Positions 8,757 to 17,608 of a DNA stretch of 64,000 nucleotides are shown one piece after another. Below the pieces are notes generated by a model. It was not told the DNA's origin and made no database searches. It was given only the letters and a program-made list of their open reading frames with translations. Each line of letters begins with the position of its first letter. Within the stretch, counting starts at the first letter, position 1. The translations under genes and the position numbers were made by a program. Origin of the DNA: Olivibacter sitiensis DSM 17696 (GTDB lineage Bacteria; Bacteroidota; Bacteroidia; Sphingobacteriales; Sphingobacteriaceae); contig NZ_ATZA01000019.1 in assembly GCF_000427965.1 (NCBI RefSeq), forward strand, positions 20,575-84,574. The letters are read 5' to 3'.

Positions 8757-9737
8757 TTAAAACTGCTTCAGTACTAAGCGACGAATGAAATCCTGCGTAA
8801 AGCCGAGGCCGTAGGCAATAAGCTGTACAAAAGCCGCTATCACTCCCAAAACAGCAACCTTTAAGGATTTGGTTTTTATCCAGGCATGAAAGAAAATTAA
8901 CAAGATATAGATTCCCAACAGGATACGACATAATGCTCCTGTCCACCAACCGAACAGACTCGCCAGAAGGGTAAATGCCAAAAAGAACACAAAGGCACTA
9001 GGCAGGAAATGCACCAGCTTCAACTCTTTTGGAAAAAACTTGTAAATATTAATACGGGCCCTGCCAAAAAAATGCAGCTGTTTATAAAACTGCAAAAAAT
9101 CCGTACGTCTCTTGTGATACACAACAGCATCTGGCACTAATCCTATCTTAAATCCAGCCTCGTGGATCCGGATACTATACTCGATATCTTCTCCAGATCG
9201 CGTAATCTTAAAGCCTCCTACCGACTCCCATACTTTTCTGGACACGCCCATATTAAAACTTCGCGGATGAAACATTCCGATATGTTTTTTACTCCCTCTA
9301 ATACCACCTGTAGTAAATGGAGAAGTCATAGCATAGCTGATAGCTTTCTGTATTGGCGTAAAGGATTCATGTGCTGCGTCTGGACCTCCATAAGCATCGA
9401 GACCATGTTGCTTCACATAGGCATTTACCGTTTTCAGGTAATTGACAGGAATGAGGCAATCCGAATCGAACACGACAAAATAGTCGCCCTTGGCCCGTTC
9501 AAAACCGTAATTGCGGGCAAAACCTTGCCCGGCATTCTCTTTCACGAAATACCTCACATCCAGTTTATCTCGATAGCTATTAACGATTTCTTCCGCATCC
9601 GAGATAGATCCGTCTTCGATAATCAATACTTCAAAAGACGGGTAGTCTTGTTGCGTAAGGGTAAATAGCAGTTCGTCAATTTCCTGCGGACGATTGTACA
9701 GGGGAATAATAATGGAGAAAAACAGGTAATCAGACAT
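8757..9737 (-). CDS. Family 2 glycosyltransferase with C-terminal membrane segments
   Basis: A 326-residue GT2 enzyme. The GT-A fold begins with FSIIIPLYNRPQEIDELL; IIEDGS binds the nucleotide, FDSDCLIP is the metal-binding DxD-type motif, and SGEDIEYSIRI is the acceptor-side ED motif. About 70 hydrophobic residues at the C-terminus (about 245-315) form two or three membrane segments. It is the last gene of the minus-strand run that begins with the dihydroorotase-like gene. The substrate is unknown; a lipid-linked or surface glycan is likely from the membrane anchor. Confidence 0.88.
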   Translation of the reverse strand: MSDYLFFSIIIPLYNRPQEIDELLFTLTQQDYPSFEVLIIEDGSISDAEEIVNSYRDKLDVRYFVKENAGQGFARNYGFERAKGDYFVVFDSDCLIPVNYLKTVNAYVKQHGLDAYGGPDAAHESFTPIQKAISYAMTSPFTTGGIRGSKKHIGMFHPRSFNMGVSRKVWESVGGFKITRSGEDIEYSIRIHEAGFKIGLVPDAVVYHKRRTDFLQFYKQLHFFGRARINIYKFFPKELKLVHFLPSAFVFFLAFTLLASLFGWWTGALCRILLGIYILLIFFHAWIKTKSLKVAVLGVIAAFVQLIAYGLGFTQDFIRRLVLKQF

Positions 9738-9810
9738 GTATTAGATTTACGATTTTAGATTTAAGATGCTTCTTCAGCAAACAACTGGTAACTAACAACC
9801 GACAACCAAA

Positions 9811-10761
9811 TTAAACAACCTTTTCAATCTGATAATGATTGCGCTCAGGCGCACTGCGAGAAACCAACTCGGCCACAAAGCCTGTCAAAAACAACTGAAA
9901 ACCAACGACTATCGCAACCAGCGCAATATAAAACAAAGGTTGGTCCGTCACATCGCGATAAGGAAGATTTCTGCTGATGCTTATCAGCTTTTCGACGATC
10001 AACCAAATTGCGATAACAAAACCAGCAAAAAAACCGAGTACTCCCATAGAGCCGAAGAAATGCATAGGACGTTTGCCAAACTTACCAACGAAGAAGATGG
10101 ACAACAAGTCCAGAAAACCATTGATAAATCGACTCATTCCAAATTTGCTGACACCATATTTGCGAGGATAGTGCTGCACTACTTGTTCATCAATACGTGT
10201 AAAGCCAGCCCACTTGGCCAAGACAGGTATATATCGATGCATCTCGCCATACACCTCTATATTTTTCACTACGTCCTTTTTATAAGCTTTCAATCCACAA
10301 TTGAAGTCGTGCAGGTTGCGAATGCCCGACATTTTTCTCGTCGCCGAATTGAACAACTTGGTGGGCAAAGTCTTAGACAAAGGATCTTGCCGCTTTTTCT
10401 TGTAGCCAGATATCAGGTCGAACCCCTCCTGCACAATGCGCCTATAGAGTTCGGGGATCTCGTCGGGGCTATCCTGTAAATCTGCATCCATAGTAATGAC
10501 CACCTCTCCAGTAGCTGTCGCAAAGCCTACGTTAAGTGCCGCAGATTTGCCGTAATTGCGCCGAAATTTAATGCCTACTAAAGCAGCATCTTGCTGCTTT
10601 AATTGCTCTATCATTGCCCAAGAACCATCATTACTGCCGTCATCCACCAATATAAGCTCATAAGAAAAGCCATGTTCTTCCATGACCCGTCTTATCCAAG
10701 CTACGAGTTCTGGCAAGGATTCTACTTCATTGTATAAAGGTACTACTACGGAAATATCCAT
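9811..10761 (-). CDS. Family 2 glycosyltransferase, DPM1/GtrB-like
   Basis: A 316-residue polyprenyl-phosphate glycosyltransferase type. It opens with MDISVVVPLYNEVESLPEL; LVDDGSNDGS and TMDADLQDSP are the nucleotide and metal motifs, and YPRKYGVSKFG is the family motif before the two C-terminal transmembrane helices (about 225-310). Such enzymes move a sugar from a nucleotide onto undecaprenyl or dolichyl phosphate. The start is ATG 10761, 13 bp after the DUF4199 stop; a longer open frame would overlap that gene. Confidence 0.9.
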   Translation of the reverse strand: MDISVVVPLYNEVESLPELVAWIRRVMEEHGFSYELILVDDGSNDGSWAMIEQLKQQDAALVGIKFRRNYGKSAALNVGFATATGEVVITMDADLQDSPDEIPELYRRIVQEGFDLISGYKKKRQDPLSKTLPTKLFNSATRKMSGIRNLHDFNCGLKAYKKDVVKNIEVYGEMHRYIPVLAKWAGFTRIDEQVVQHYPRKYGVSKFGMSRFINGFLDLLSIFFVGKFGKRPMHFFGSMGVLGFFAGFVIAIWLIVEKLISISRNLPYRDVTDQPLFYIALVAIVVGFQLFLTGFVAELVSRSAPERNHYQIEKVV

Positions 10762-10774
10762 TTGAAATTCTTTA

Positions 10775-11374
10775 TTAAACTTCGTTTGGGGAAATGAGCT
10801 CTCCTGTTTCACTATTGTAATACCTAGGTTTTTCCCTTTTTAAAAGCAATGCAAATAGCAAGGAAAACACGAATATACAAATCACATAAATGGGAATATT
10901 CAAAAGTACGCTCTGCAATGACACTTCTCCTTCACTCGCTTTTTGTTCATCAATTTTTGCAATGTGTTTCTCCAGTTCCTCTTTGGAAGCACCAGATTTT
11001 TCCATTTCCGATATGGAAAGGGCAATGCGCTTCTCGTTGAACCTATCCTTCACGTCGGGAGCCACATAATTGTCAAAAACATAGCCACCTCCCACCAGAA
11101 TTACTGTTGCTACAAGCAACATGAAAAACAAGCCAGTAGCGGCCTGCCTAAAATCCCAATAGCCTCCTATCTTTTTTCTAAGCCTGAATCCGAACACGAT
11201 TACAAGTGCCAAGGTGCACATAAATCCCGTGACCATCGGTCCAAAAACCAGCACATATAATGAGTCGCTGCTCAGGTAATAATACATGGGAAGGACAGCC
11301 AATAGCAATAGGACAACGCCCAATACCGCCCCATAAAGCAATCCTGTATTTCTGATTTGTTTCTTAATTTCCAT
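10775..11374 (-). CDS. DUF4199 membrane protein
   Basis: A 199-residue inner-membrane protein with four predicted helices: two near the N-terminus (about 12-60), one at about 78-100 and one near 158-178. The segment RLRKKIGGYWDFRQAATGLFF matches the DUF4199 core, followed by a soluble, charged loop (about 108-150). No enzymatic residues can be named. It is one of two adjacent DUF4199 genes and lies 13 bp before a GT2 gene, which suggests a shared envelope role. Confidence 0.85.
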   Translation of the reverse strand: MEIKKQIRNTGLLYGAVLGVVLLLLAVLPMYYYLSSDSLYVLVFGPMVTGFMCTLALVIVFGFRLRKKIGGYWDFRQAATGLFFMLLVATVILVGGGYVFDNYVAPDVKDRFNEKRIALSISEMEKSGASKEELEKHIAKIDEQKASEGEVSLQSVLLNIPIYVICIFVFSLLFALLLKREKPRYYNSETGELISPNEV

Positions 11375-11474
11375 TTATTTGAAGTATCAAGACTTTTAAG
11401 AGGTATTAAGGCAGAAGGATGTAAGAAGTAAAGGTTATTCCTCATACCTTACTGGCCTAGACCTTATACCTACA

Positions 11475-12059
11475 TTAATAAGCCGTACTATCCTCTTCCT
11501 CTATGAAAATGGGTTTTTCTTTTTTGAAGATAAGCGCCCATATAGCCGCTGCTATAAGATAGATGACCACTACCTGGGCCAAAAATTTCAGTACATCTAC
11601 AAAGCCTGGATGAAACTGCACATACACGCCTTTTTCCATTTCTTCTATTGCCTTATCCAGCTGATCTTGATCCGTGATGAAATTCTCCATCATAGCAGTA
11701 GAGGAGTTCAGGGTCGTTTCAGTGATCAGGTTTTCATACTGCGGATCTATCTTGGCAAATACAATTCGAAATCCATAAAGAATGATCGCGGGTATAAAAA
11801 ACAATAAAAATACCGTTTTGAAAGCTTCGCCAAAAGTCCAATACCCACCTATTTCCTTTCTGATTTGCAACGTGAAGTAGATAGCCAAGCCAAGACTGAT
11901 AATGATCTTTACGATGCTTTCCTTCATAGTTCCAACAATGCTGGGGAATATATAGTAGAATAAAAGGAGCAATACAACATCTATCAACACCCATGCTAGG
12001 GCGTATTTTAACATGATTTGTAGCGGATTTGCTGTTGGAGTTTCGGTATAACTGTTCAT
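11475..12059 (-). CDS. DUF4199 membrane protein (second copy)
   Basis: A 194-residue relative of the next gene in the operon, with the same plan: two N-terminal helices, the motif IRKEIGGYWTFGEAFKTVF, a third helix, a charged loop of about 45 residues, and a last helix before a short cytoplasmic tail. The two copies are clearly diverged, so the duplication is old. It lies between the acidic unknown protein and the second DUF4199 gene. Confidence 0.85.
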   Translation of the reverse strand: MNSYTETPTANPLQIMLKYALAWVLIDVVLLLLFYYIFPSIVGTMKESIVKIIISLGLAIYFTLQIRKEIGGYWTFGEAFKTVFLLFFIPAIILYGFRIVFAKIDPQYENLITETTLNSSTAMMENFITDQDQLDKAIEEMEKGVYVQFHPGFVDVLKFLAQVVVIYLIAAAIWALIFKKEKPIFIEEEDSTAY

Positions 12060-12088
12060 AGTGCAATTTATTAGGGTTTATAACATTA

Positions 12089-12757
12089 CTACTTGCTAAA
12101 AGTCACCAACAGAGAATAGATGGCCGCATCTTTTGCCTTTTCATTGCTGGCCGATAGGTAGCTCTTCCATGTATCATCGTTGGGATCGGGCTCGCTGAAA
12201 AAAGCCACCACTGGATAAAATAAAGGAGCGAGTTCCTCCTCAATGTCTATTTCGCTGGCCACGCGTGCTATTTCTTCGAAACTGCTGTCCACTAGCAATT
12301 GATTGGCGATCAAGGGCTCGTATATGCGGTGTTCGTCTTGAAATTCGTCTTCATCGACCAAAAGAAACTCTTTCAGAAAATCTTCTAGCTCTGGTTCCAC
12401 ATCCACGTCTCGGCACTCGTCCAGATACAATAAAACATTGAGCAGTTCGGTTCCCCTATCTAAGGTATCTTCCTCAATTTGTTCCCACTCGGGAGAATCT
12501 AAGTAGTCTTCCTCCAATCTTTTAGCGTCATCGGCGAAGAAATTCATCAACAACAGATCAAAGGCAAACTCACGTAGTTCCTCAAAAGCAATATAATCAT
12601 CGAAAGCGCTGTCCAGCAAATCCACCTTCGCCATAAAATCCGCGTCGGCATTAAATACCGCGTGCAAAGCCGTCAGAAATTGCTCTTGTGACTCACCTTC
12701 CTGTTGCGCATAATGCGTTATACTTTCGTTCAGCGCTCTTTCTATACGATTGTTCAT
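12089..12757 (-). CDS. Acidic protein of unknown function
   Basis: A 222-residue, strongly acidic, leucine-rich protein with no signal peptide or membrane segment; it should be helical and cytoplasmic. Runs such as LEEDYLDSPEWEQIEEDTLD dominate. No family is recognised. It starts 2 nt after the stop codon of the dihydroorotase-like gene, so translation is probably coupled. Its fixed place between that gene and the DUF4199 pair suggests a shared pathway. Confidence 0.8.
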   Translation of the reverse strand: MNNRIERALNESITHYAQQEGESQEQFLTALHAVFNADADFMAKVDLLDSAFDDYIAFEELREFAFDLLLMNFFADDAKRLEEDYLDSPEWEQIEEDTLDRGTELLNVLLYLDECRDVDVEPELEDFLKEFLLVDEDEFQDEHRIYEPLIANQLLVDSSFEEIARVASEIDIEEELAPLFYPVVAFFSEPDPNDDTWKSYLSASNEKAKDAAIYSLLVTFSK

Positions 12758-12759
12758 GT

Positions 12760-14028
12760 TTACTCGTTTAAATATGTTAAGCCATTGTTGACCGTCAACA
12801 GTACTTTACCCTTCAATTTTTGATTGAGATACGGCGAATTGCTAGACTTCGACCTATTGTTTCTTCCGTTAAAATGCCATAGCTCATTTGGGTCAAAAAG
12901 TACCAGATTAGCTAACTCAGATTCCTCAAAAATAGGTAATTTTATCTTTAAAACCTCTCTTGGCCCAATGGTTAATTTCTGTACTATTAAATCCAGGGGC
13001 AGCCCCGTATTCAATAACATAGGGAGCAATGTCTGCAGACTGATAATGCCATATTTGGCCACTTCAAATTCTACTCGCTTATATTCCACTTCATGTGGAG
13101 TATGCTGCGATACAATAGCATCTATTGTTCCATCCTTCAGCCCCTCGTGAAGGGCCGTAATGTCCTCAACCGTACGTAATGGCGGTTTCACCTTGTAATT
13201 GCTATCAAAGTCTGCAACGGCCTCGTCGCTCAGTACCAGATGATGAGCCGCTACATCGCATGTAACCTGCAAACCTTTTGATTTGGCCTCCCGAATAAGG
13301 GATATACTACCTGCAGTGCTAATGGTAGAAAAATGAATAGGCGCTCCATTATAGGCAGCGAGGTATAGATCCCTGCTCACCATCAACTCTTCAGCCAGGT
13401 TTGGGTTGCCTTTCATCCCTAGATAGGTACTCATCACACCTTCGTTCATCTTCGCCTTGCCGGCAACTGTACTGTCTTCGGCAAAGGAGAAAACCAAGGC
13501 ATCAAAGCCTTTGCTATAGAGCAAGGCCCTGCTCATCAGTCCTGCCTGAGCCACGCTTTTGTCCCCATCGGTAAAGGCAACGGCCCCAGCCAGGCTCATG
13601 TCGTACATCTCTGCCAAATCTACGCCTTCCCGATTATGGCTAATGGCACCCAGAGGATATACGTCTACCAAGAGTCCCTTTGCTTGATTGACGATGTAGG
13701 AGACCTCCGCCCGGCTGTGAATAGGCGGTTTGGTATTGGGTTGCAACGCTACTCCCGTAAAACCTCCGGCGGCGGCAGCAGCGGTACCTGTTAATAAGGT
13801 TTCTTTGGTTTCAAGACCAGGTTCACCAAAGTTAACGTTAAGATCGAAAAAACCGAGCGAAAGGTAACAGCCATGAGCATCGATTACCTTGGCAGAATCG
13901 TCATTCAAGCTATTGCTCTCCCCTATCCTTTCCACTTTCCCGTTTTTCAAATGCACGTCTACTATTCGGTCATGCAATTCATGTCCGGGATAAATTACCT
14001 TGGCGGATTTAATGAGTATATTTTCCAT
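12760..14028 (-). CDS. Dihydroorotase-like protein, probably non-catalytic
   Basis: A 422-residue amidohydrolase-fold protein of the dihydroorotase family. The fold motifs remain (FDLNVNFGEPGLE, QPNTKPP, AHHLVL), but the catalytic residues do not. The metal-binding HxH is Asn64-Val-Asn66; the His before AED is Phe182; the second His of HxxHxST is Thr235; and the catalytic Asp of TDHAPH is Gln308. This is the pattern of a pseudo-dihydroorotase, like the PyrC' subunits that scaffold aspartate transcarbamoylase in some bacteria. It leads the operon that continues with the acidic protein. The name pyrC would be misleading without a test of activity. Confidence 0.85.
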   Translation of the reverse strand: MENILIKSAKVIYPGHELHDRIVDVHLKNGKVERIGESNSLNDDSAKVIDAHGCYLSLGFFDLNVNFGEPGLETKETLLTGTAAAAAGGFTGVALQPNTKPPIHSRAEVSYIVNQAKGLLVDVYPLGAISHNREGVDLAEMYDMSLAGAVAFTDGDKSVAQAGLMSRALLYSKGFDALVFSFAEDSTVAGKAKMNEGVMSTYLGMKGNPNLAEELMVSRDLYLAAYNGAPIHFSTISTAGSISLIREAKSKGLQVTCDVAAHHLVLSDEAVADFDSNYKVKPPLRTVEDITALHEGLKDGTIDAIVSQHTPHEVEYKRVEFEVAKYGIISLQTLLPMLLNTGLPLDLIVQKLTIGPREVLKIKLPIFEESELANLVLFDPNELWHFNGRNNRSKSSNSPYLNQKLKGKVLLTVNNGLTYLNE

Positions 14029-14649
14029 CAGAAAAACACAGGCTTAATTTTGATTGTTGAGCAAACTTATATGGAACACCTACGTACACATTACCATGCA
14101 AATAGCCCTTTGGCTTCGCATAAAAAAAAACGAAACGTATAACCAAAGAAGAAAAAAATAGACGGGCCAATGTGGTCTCTTGAGACGATTTTTTGCGATG
14201 AATGGTGTGCTGTACTTCCATTAAAAAACAAAAGTACAAATTACCGCCAATTGGGAATGCTTTTTTTAATTTTTTATTAATGTGGCCGTACTGCTTTCAT
14301 CGACCTTCCTCTGACATTCATTCGTACCTAAGCCCCAAAATCTTTTTGTCCTGCTCCACACACAACGATTCCCCTAGCCCGAACCTACCCATAAAGCACA
14401 CCCTGGTACCACTACTGTCGAAGGAGAGTGGAATAAAGGACAAGGAAGGCTAAATGAATACTGAATGGTTAAAGGACTTGAACGGACCAATGACGCTATT
14501 TCATTGACTAATTTTGCAGCAAAAACACATCTATAGACCCAGCAAAGACAGCAGACCAACGATGAGTGCCCATTGGACGGAAAACGAGTAGCCCATAGCA
14601 GAACAAAAATAAAATAATTCCTATATTAGCGGGCGATAACTCGATATTG
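14029..14649. other. Gene-free stretch between divergent genes
   Basis: About 620 bp between the dihydroorotase-like gene and the HD hydrolase. Two minus-strand -7-like motifs occur, TAAGTTTG at 14069-14062 and TACTTTTG at 14236-14229, either of which could serve the leftward operon. The open frames here overlap neighbours or have unlikely composition. No RNA gene or repeat was recognised. Confidence 0.5.
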
Positions 14650-15243
14650 ATGCCACCCGAAAAAGTAATCAACTTCGCTTTTCACCTCATTAGGAAAACT
14701 GTTCCTAGCCATTACCACTACCATCACGTAGAACATACGCAAGATGTGTTTGATGCTGCAAAGCGGATAGGTCGGTCGGAAGGCATATCGGCACAAGAGG
14801 AAGAAATCCTATTGCTAGCGGTCCTTTTTCACGATACAGGTTTTGCAAAGGGCAAGGAGGGACATGAGAAGTGGTCTTGCGAGATCGCACTACAGCATCT
14901 TCCTATGCTCGGCTATTCAACTACAATCATCGAACAGGTTTGTCCCATTATCTTAGCAACCAGAGTACCGCAACAGCCGGCCAACTTGTTGCAGGAAATC
15001 ATATGCGATGCCGACTTGGACTATTTGGGAAGAGACGACTATGCCCTTTGGAGCGACAGGTTGTACAGCGAGCTCAAGTGGGAAGATCCGCAGTTGAGCG
15101 ACAAGACTTGGCGCCAAATGCAAATTGACTTTTTGGAACAACATCGATATTTCACACAAACCAATATCAAGGGACGAGAGAACAAAAAACAGGATAATTT
15201 ACAATTATTGATACATGGAGCATACAACAGAAACGACGAGTAA
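14650..15243 (+). CDS. HD domain phosphohydrolase
   Basis: A 197-residue soluble HD-superfamily protein. The metal ligands are the His residues in HYHYHHVEHT (about 20-29), the HD pair in LFHDTGF (about 61) and a distal Asp in CDADLDYLGRDDY. Such proteins cleave phosphate esters in nucleotides or cyclic nucleotides; the substrate is not known. ATG 14650 was preferred to the TTG just before it. The last 29 nt overlap the start of the YitT gene in another frame, so the two are translationally linked. Confidence 0.85.
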   Translation: MPPEKVINFAFHLIRKTVPSHYHYHHVEHTQDVFDAAKRIGRSEGISAQEEEILLLAVLFHDTGFAKGKEGHEKWSCEIALQHLPMLGYSTTIIEQVCPIILATRVPQQPANLLQEIICDADLDYLGRDDYALWSDRLYSELKWEDPQLSDKTWRQMQIDFLEQHRYFTQTNIKGRENKKQDNLQLLIHGAYNRNDE

Positions 15244-16111
15244 GGCAAAAGTGAATTTTGTATTAAGAGACATAGGTTATATGATTGCGGGCGTATTGTG
15301 TTGCGGCTTCGCACTGAAAGGGTTCTTGGTGCCTAATAGCTTCTTTGACGGCGGGGTTACCGGCATATCCCTCCTAATCCATGAGATATACCACTTCAAT
15401 ATCGCCTATGTCATTGTGCTGGCCAATCTACCCTTTATCGTGATGGGCTCCTATCTCGTGAATAAGACCTTTGCCCTCAAGACCTTGTTTTGCGTAGTAC
15501 TCTTGGGCTTCTGCCTGCTCTATGTACCCTATCCCGTTATCACGTCCGACAAATTGTTGGTTTCCATATTTGGTGGTGCCTTCATGGGATTGGGTGTGGG
15601 GCTTTCCATGCGGGGAGGATGTGCACTGGATGGTATAGAGGTCTTGGCGCTCTATACCTTGCGGTGGAGCGGCTTCACCATCACGGAAGTTATCTTGGGC
15701 ATTAACATCGTTATCTTTTCCATTGCGGCCATCCATTTGGGTATTCCCACGGCTCTGTATTCAGTGCTTACCTACTACACTGCCACCCGCATGATAGGCT
15801 TTGTAATCGAGGGACTGGAAGAGTACACCGCCGTCAATATCATTTCGGGCAAGAGCGAAATCATCAAGAAAAAACTGGTGATGGAACTAGGACGAGGCAT
15901 TACGATCTACAAAGGCGAAAGGGGCTTTCTCAAAGATAGCTTTGAGGAAAGCCATCCTGTAGATATCATTTTCACCGTGATTACCAGATTGGAGGTACGG
16001 CGTATGAAGAACATGGTGCACCAAATAGATCCACAGGCTTTTATCTTCACCAATTCCATCAAGGAAGTGACAGGAGGTGTGCTCAAGAAGAGGATCAGGG
16101 AACACCATTGA
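15215..16111 (+). CDS. YitT family membrane protein
   Basis: A 298-residue inner-membrane protein. Five or six hydrophobic helices (about 18-185) contain the YitT signature FLVPNSFFDGGVTGISLLIHEIY, split here around the family GGxxG turn, and GLGVGLSMRGGCALDGIE. The C-terminal third (about 195-290) is the soluble DUF2179 domain, with the motif GRGITIYKGERGF. The transported or sensed compound is unknown. It overlaps the HD hydrolase gene by 29 nt. Confidence 0.88.
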   Translation: MEHTTETTSKAKVNFVLRDIGYMIAGVLCCGFALKGFLVPNSFFDGGVTGISLLIHEIYHFNIAYVIVLANLPFIVMGSYLVNKTFALKTLFCVVLLGFCLLYVPYPVITSDKLLVSIFGGAFMGLGVGLSMRGGCALDGIEVLALYTLRWSGFTITEVILGINIVIFSIAAIHLGIPTALYSVLTYYTATRMIGFVIEGLEEYTAVNIISGKSEIIKKKLVMELGRGITIYKGERGFLKDSFEESHPVDIIFTVITRLEVRRMKNMVHQIDPQAFIFTNSIKEVTGGVLKKRIREHH

Positions 16112-16152
16112 GTTGTGTGTGGTCAGAGTTGTGCGTTGCGAGAAAAAAAATC

Positions 16153-17196
16153 TTACGAAATCACCTCATAAACGGCTACGGGATTGGCTTTGTTCTTGAG
16201 ATTTATCTCTCCCATTTTGCTCATCTGGAAATACTCCCTGGCGGCTTCGTACACATTTTCCGGAACGACAATCTGTCCGGGTTGTGCCTTGGCCTGCAGG
16301 CGCTGAGCCACATTGACCACATCGCCAATCACCGTGTAGTCCAGCCGCTTGAGCGACGCCGAACCAATATTACCGGAAATCATTTCCCCTGAATTGATCC
16401 CTATAGACACCTGCGGATGGAACACCTTGCCATCGGCCGCAATATCGGGACATGCAGCAATCTTCTCCCTTGCGGCAAGCGCCGCATCAATGGCCCTATC
16501 TAAGTGGTAATCGCCCTTGAAAACGGCCATCACGGCATCGCCCATAAATTTGTCTACAAGTCCTTTTTGACTAATGATTTCCTTCACCATGATATCGAAA
16601 AAGGAATTGATCAACTGCACTACGCGATCGGGCTCAATGGATTCTGTAATGGACGTGAAACCACATATATCAATAAATAGCACCGTAGCTTCTACGCTTT
16701 CATTAACCATCAGGCTATTTTCAAACTCCTTTTGCGTCATGAAATTGAGTACGTTCTCATCCACGTACATTTTTAGGATGTTGTTTTCCTTAATGGCCTT
16801 CAGCGTCTGCTTCAGCTGATCGACATGCTGCAACGTCTTTTCTATGGTGACGTCCAGATCACTGAAATTGACAGGCTTGCACACAAAATCAAAGGCCCCC
16901 CTGTTCATTGCCGTCCGAATGTTGTCCATATCGCTATAGGCAGACACCATCACGGCCTTGATCATGGGATTGGCTTCGGGTAGCTTTGTCAGTAGGGTGA
17001 GCCCATCCATGCCAGGCATATTGATATCGCTCAACATCACCTCAATTGTCGAATCGCTCTTTAATATATCAAGTGCCGCCTGCCCATTCTCCGCAAAAAC
17101 GAACTCATACACGCCTTCCCTAATCTTCTTTCTGAATTTTTGTTTAATGAGCAATTCCAGATCCGACTCGTCATCTACAACTAATATCCTAGCCAT
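16153..17196 (-). CDS. Receiver-class III adenylate/guanylate cyclase
   Basis: A 347-residue two-domain regulator. Residues 1-120 are a receiver with phospho-acceptor Asp57, Ser85 and Lys107. A helical linker (about 115-155) leads to a class III cyclase domain (165-347). It has both metal aspartates (Asp176 in FIDICGFTS, Asp220 in KFMGDAVMAVF), base-recognition Lys216 and Thr288, and the transition-state Asn295 and Arg299 in VVNVAQRL. The Lys/Thr pair is the IIIb pattern, usually adenylate cyclase. All catalytic residues are present, so it should make cAMP under phosphorylation control. It overlaps the upstream receiver gene as TAATG. Confidence 0.93.
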   Translation of the reverse strand: MARILVVDDESDLELLIKQKFRKKIREGVYEFVFAENGQAALDILKSDSTIEVMLSDINMPGMDGLTLLTKLPEANPMIKAVMVSAYSDMDNIRTAMNRGAFDFVCKPVNFSDLDVTIEKTLQHVDQLKQTLKAIKENNILKMYVDENVLNFMTQKEFENSLMVNESVEATVLFIDICGFTSITESIEPDRVVQLINSFFDIMVKEIISQKGLVDKFMGDAVMAVFKGDYHLDRAIDAALAAREKIAACPDIAADGKVFHPQVSIGINSGEMISGNIGSASLKRLDYTVIGDVVNVAQRLQAKAQPGQIVVPENVYEAAREYFQMSKMGEINLKNKANPVAVYEVIS

Positions 17197-17573
17197 TATA
17201 CATCCAATTCTTTAAGTTTTTCCTTCAACAATACAAAATCCAATGGTTTGGTAAGGAAGTCATCTGCCCCCAGCTCGAAAGAGCGCTTCCTGTTGTCTTC
17301 ATCTCCATATGCGGTAATCATCATAATAAATGGTGGACTATATTGATGTTTATGCCGGATGGAATACAGCAACTCCAAGCCGCTCATCCCCGGCATATTG
17401 ACATCCGAGAGAATGAGCACCACTTCCGATAATTTATCGTTCAAATAGATCAATGCTTCTTCTCCCGAATTGGCAAAATGTATTTCTATATCTCCTTGCT
17501 TGATTTCTTTCCTAAAACGTTGCATAAACAGCGGTTTCACATCAAGCTCATCATCGACTACTAAAATTTTCAT
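17196..17573 (-). CDS. Stand-alone response regulator receiver domain
   Basis: A 125-residue receiver with VVDDE, phospho-acceptor Asp57 in LSDVNMPGMSGLELL and the Lys of FLTKPLDF. It closely resembles the receiver half of the cyclase gene that follows, sharing FRKEIKQG/FRKKIREG and the SDxNMPGM turn, so the two likely arose by duplication. Stop and start overlap with the cyclase gene (TAATG). It lies 35 bp after the kinase gene, so it is a likely first acceptor for that kinase. Confidence 0.92.
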   Translation of the reverse strand: MKILVVDDELDVKPLFMQRFRKEIKQGDIEIHFANSGEEALIYLNDKLSEVVLILSDVNMPGMSGLELLYSIRHKHQYSPPFIMMITAYGDEDNRKRSFELGADDFLTKPLDFVLLKEKLKELDV

Positions 17574-17608
17574 TAATGCGTTATCTTATTCATTTTCTGG
17601 CAACCTCT

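Noticed and set aside
14009..14239. 76-codon open frame on the minus strand before the dihydroorotase-like gene
   Set aside because: It overlaps the true start of that gene, has unlikely composition (rich in Phe, Lys and His) and matches no family.
14202..14453. 83-codon plus-strand open frame in the gap at 14029-14649
   Set aside because: No recognisable fold, atypical composition and no promoter; noise is more likely.
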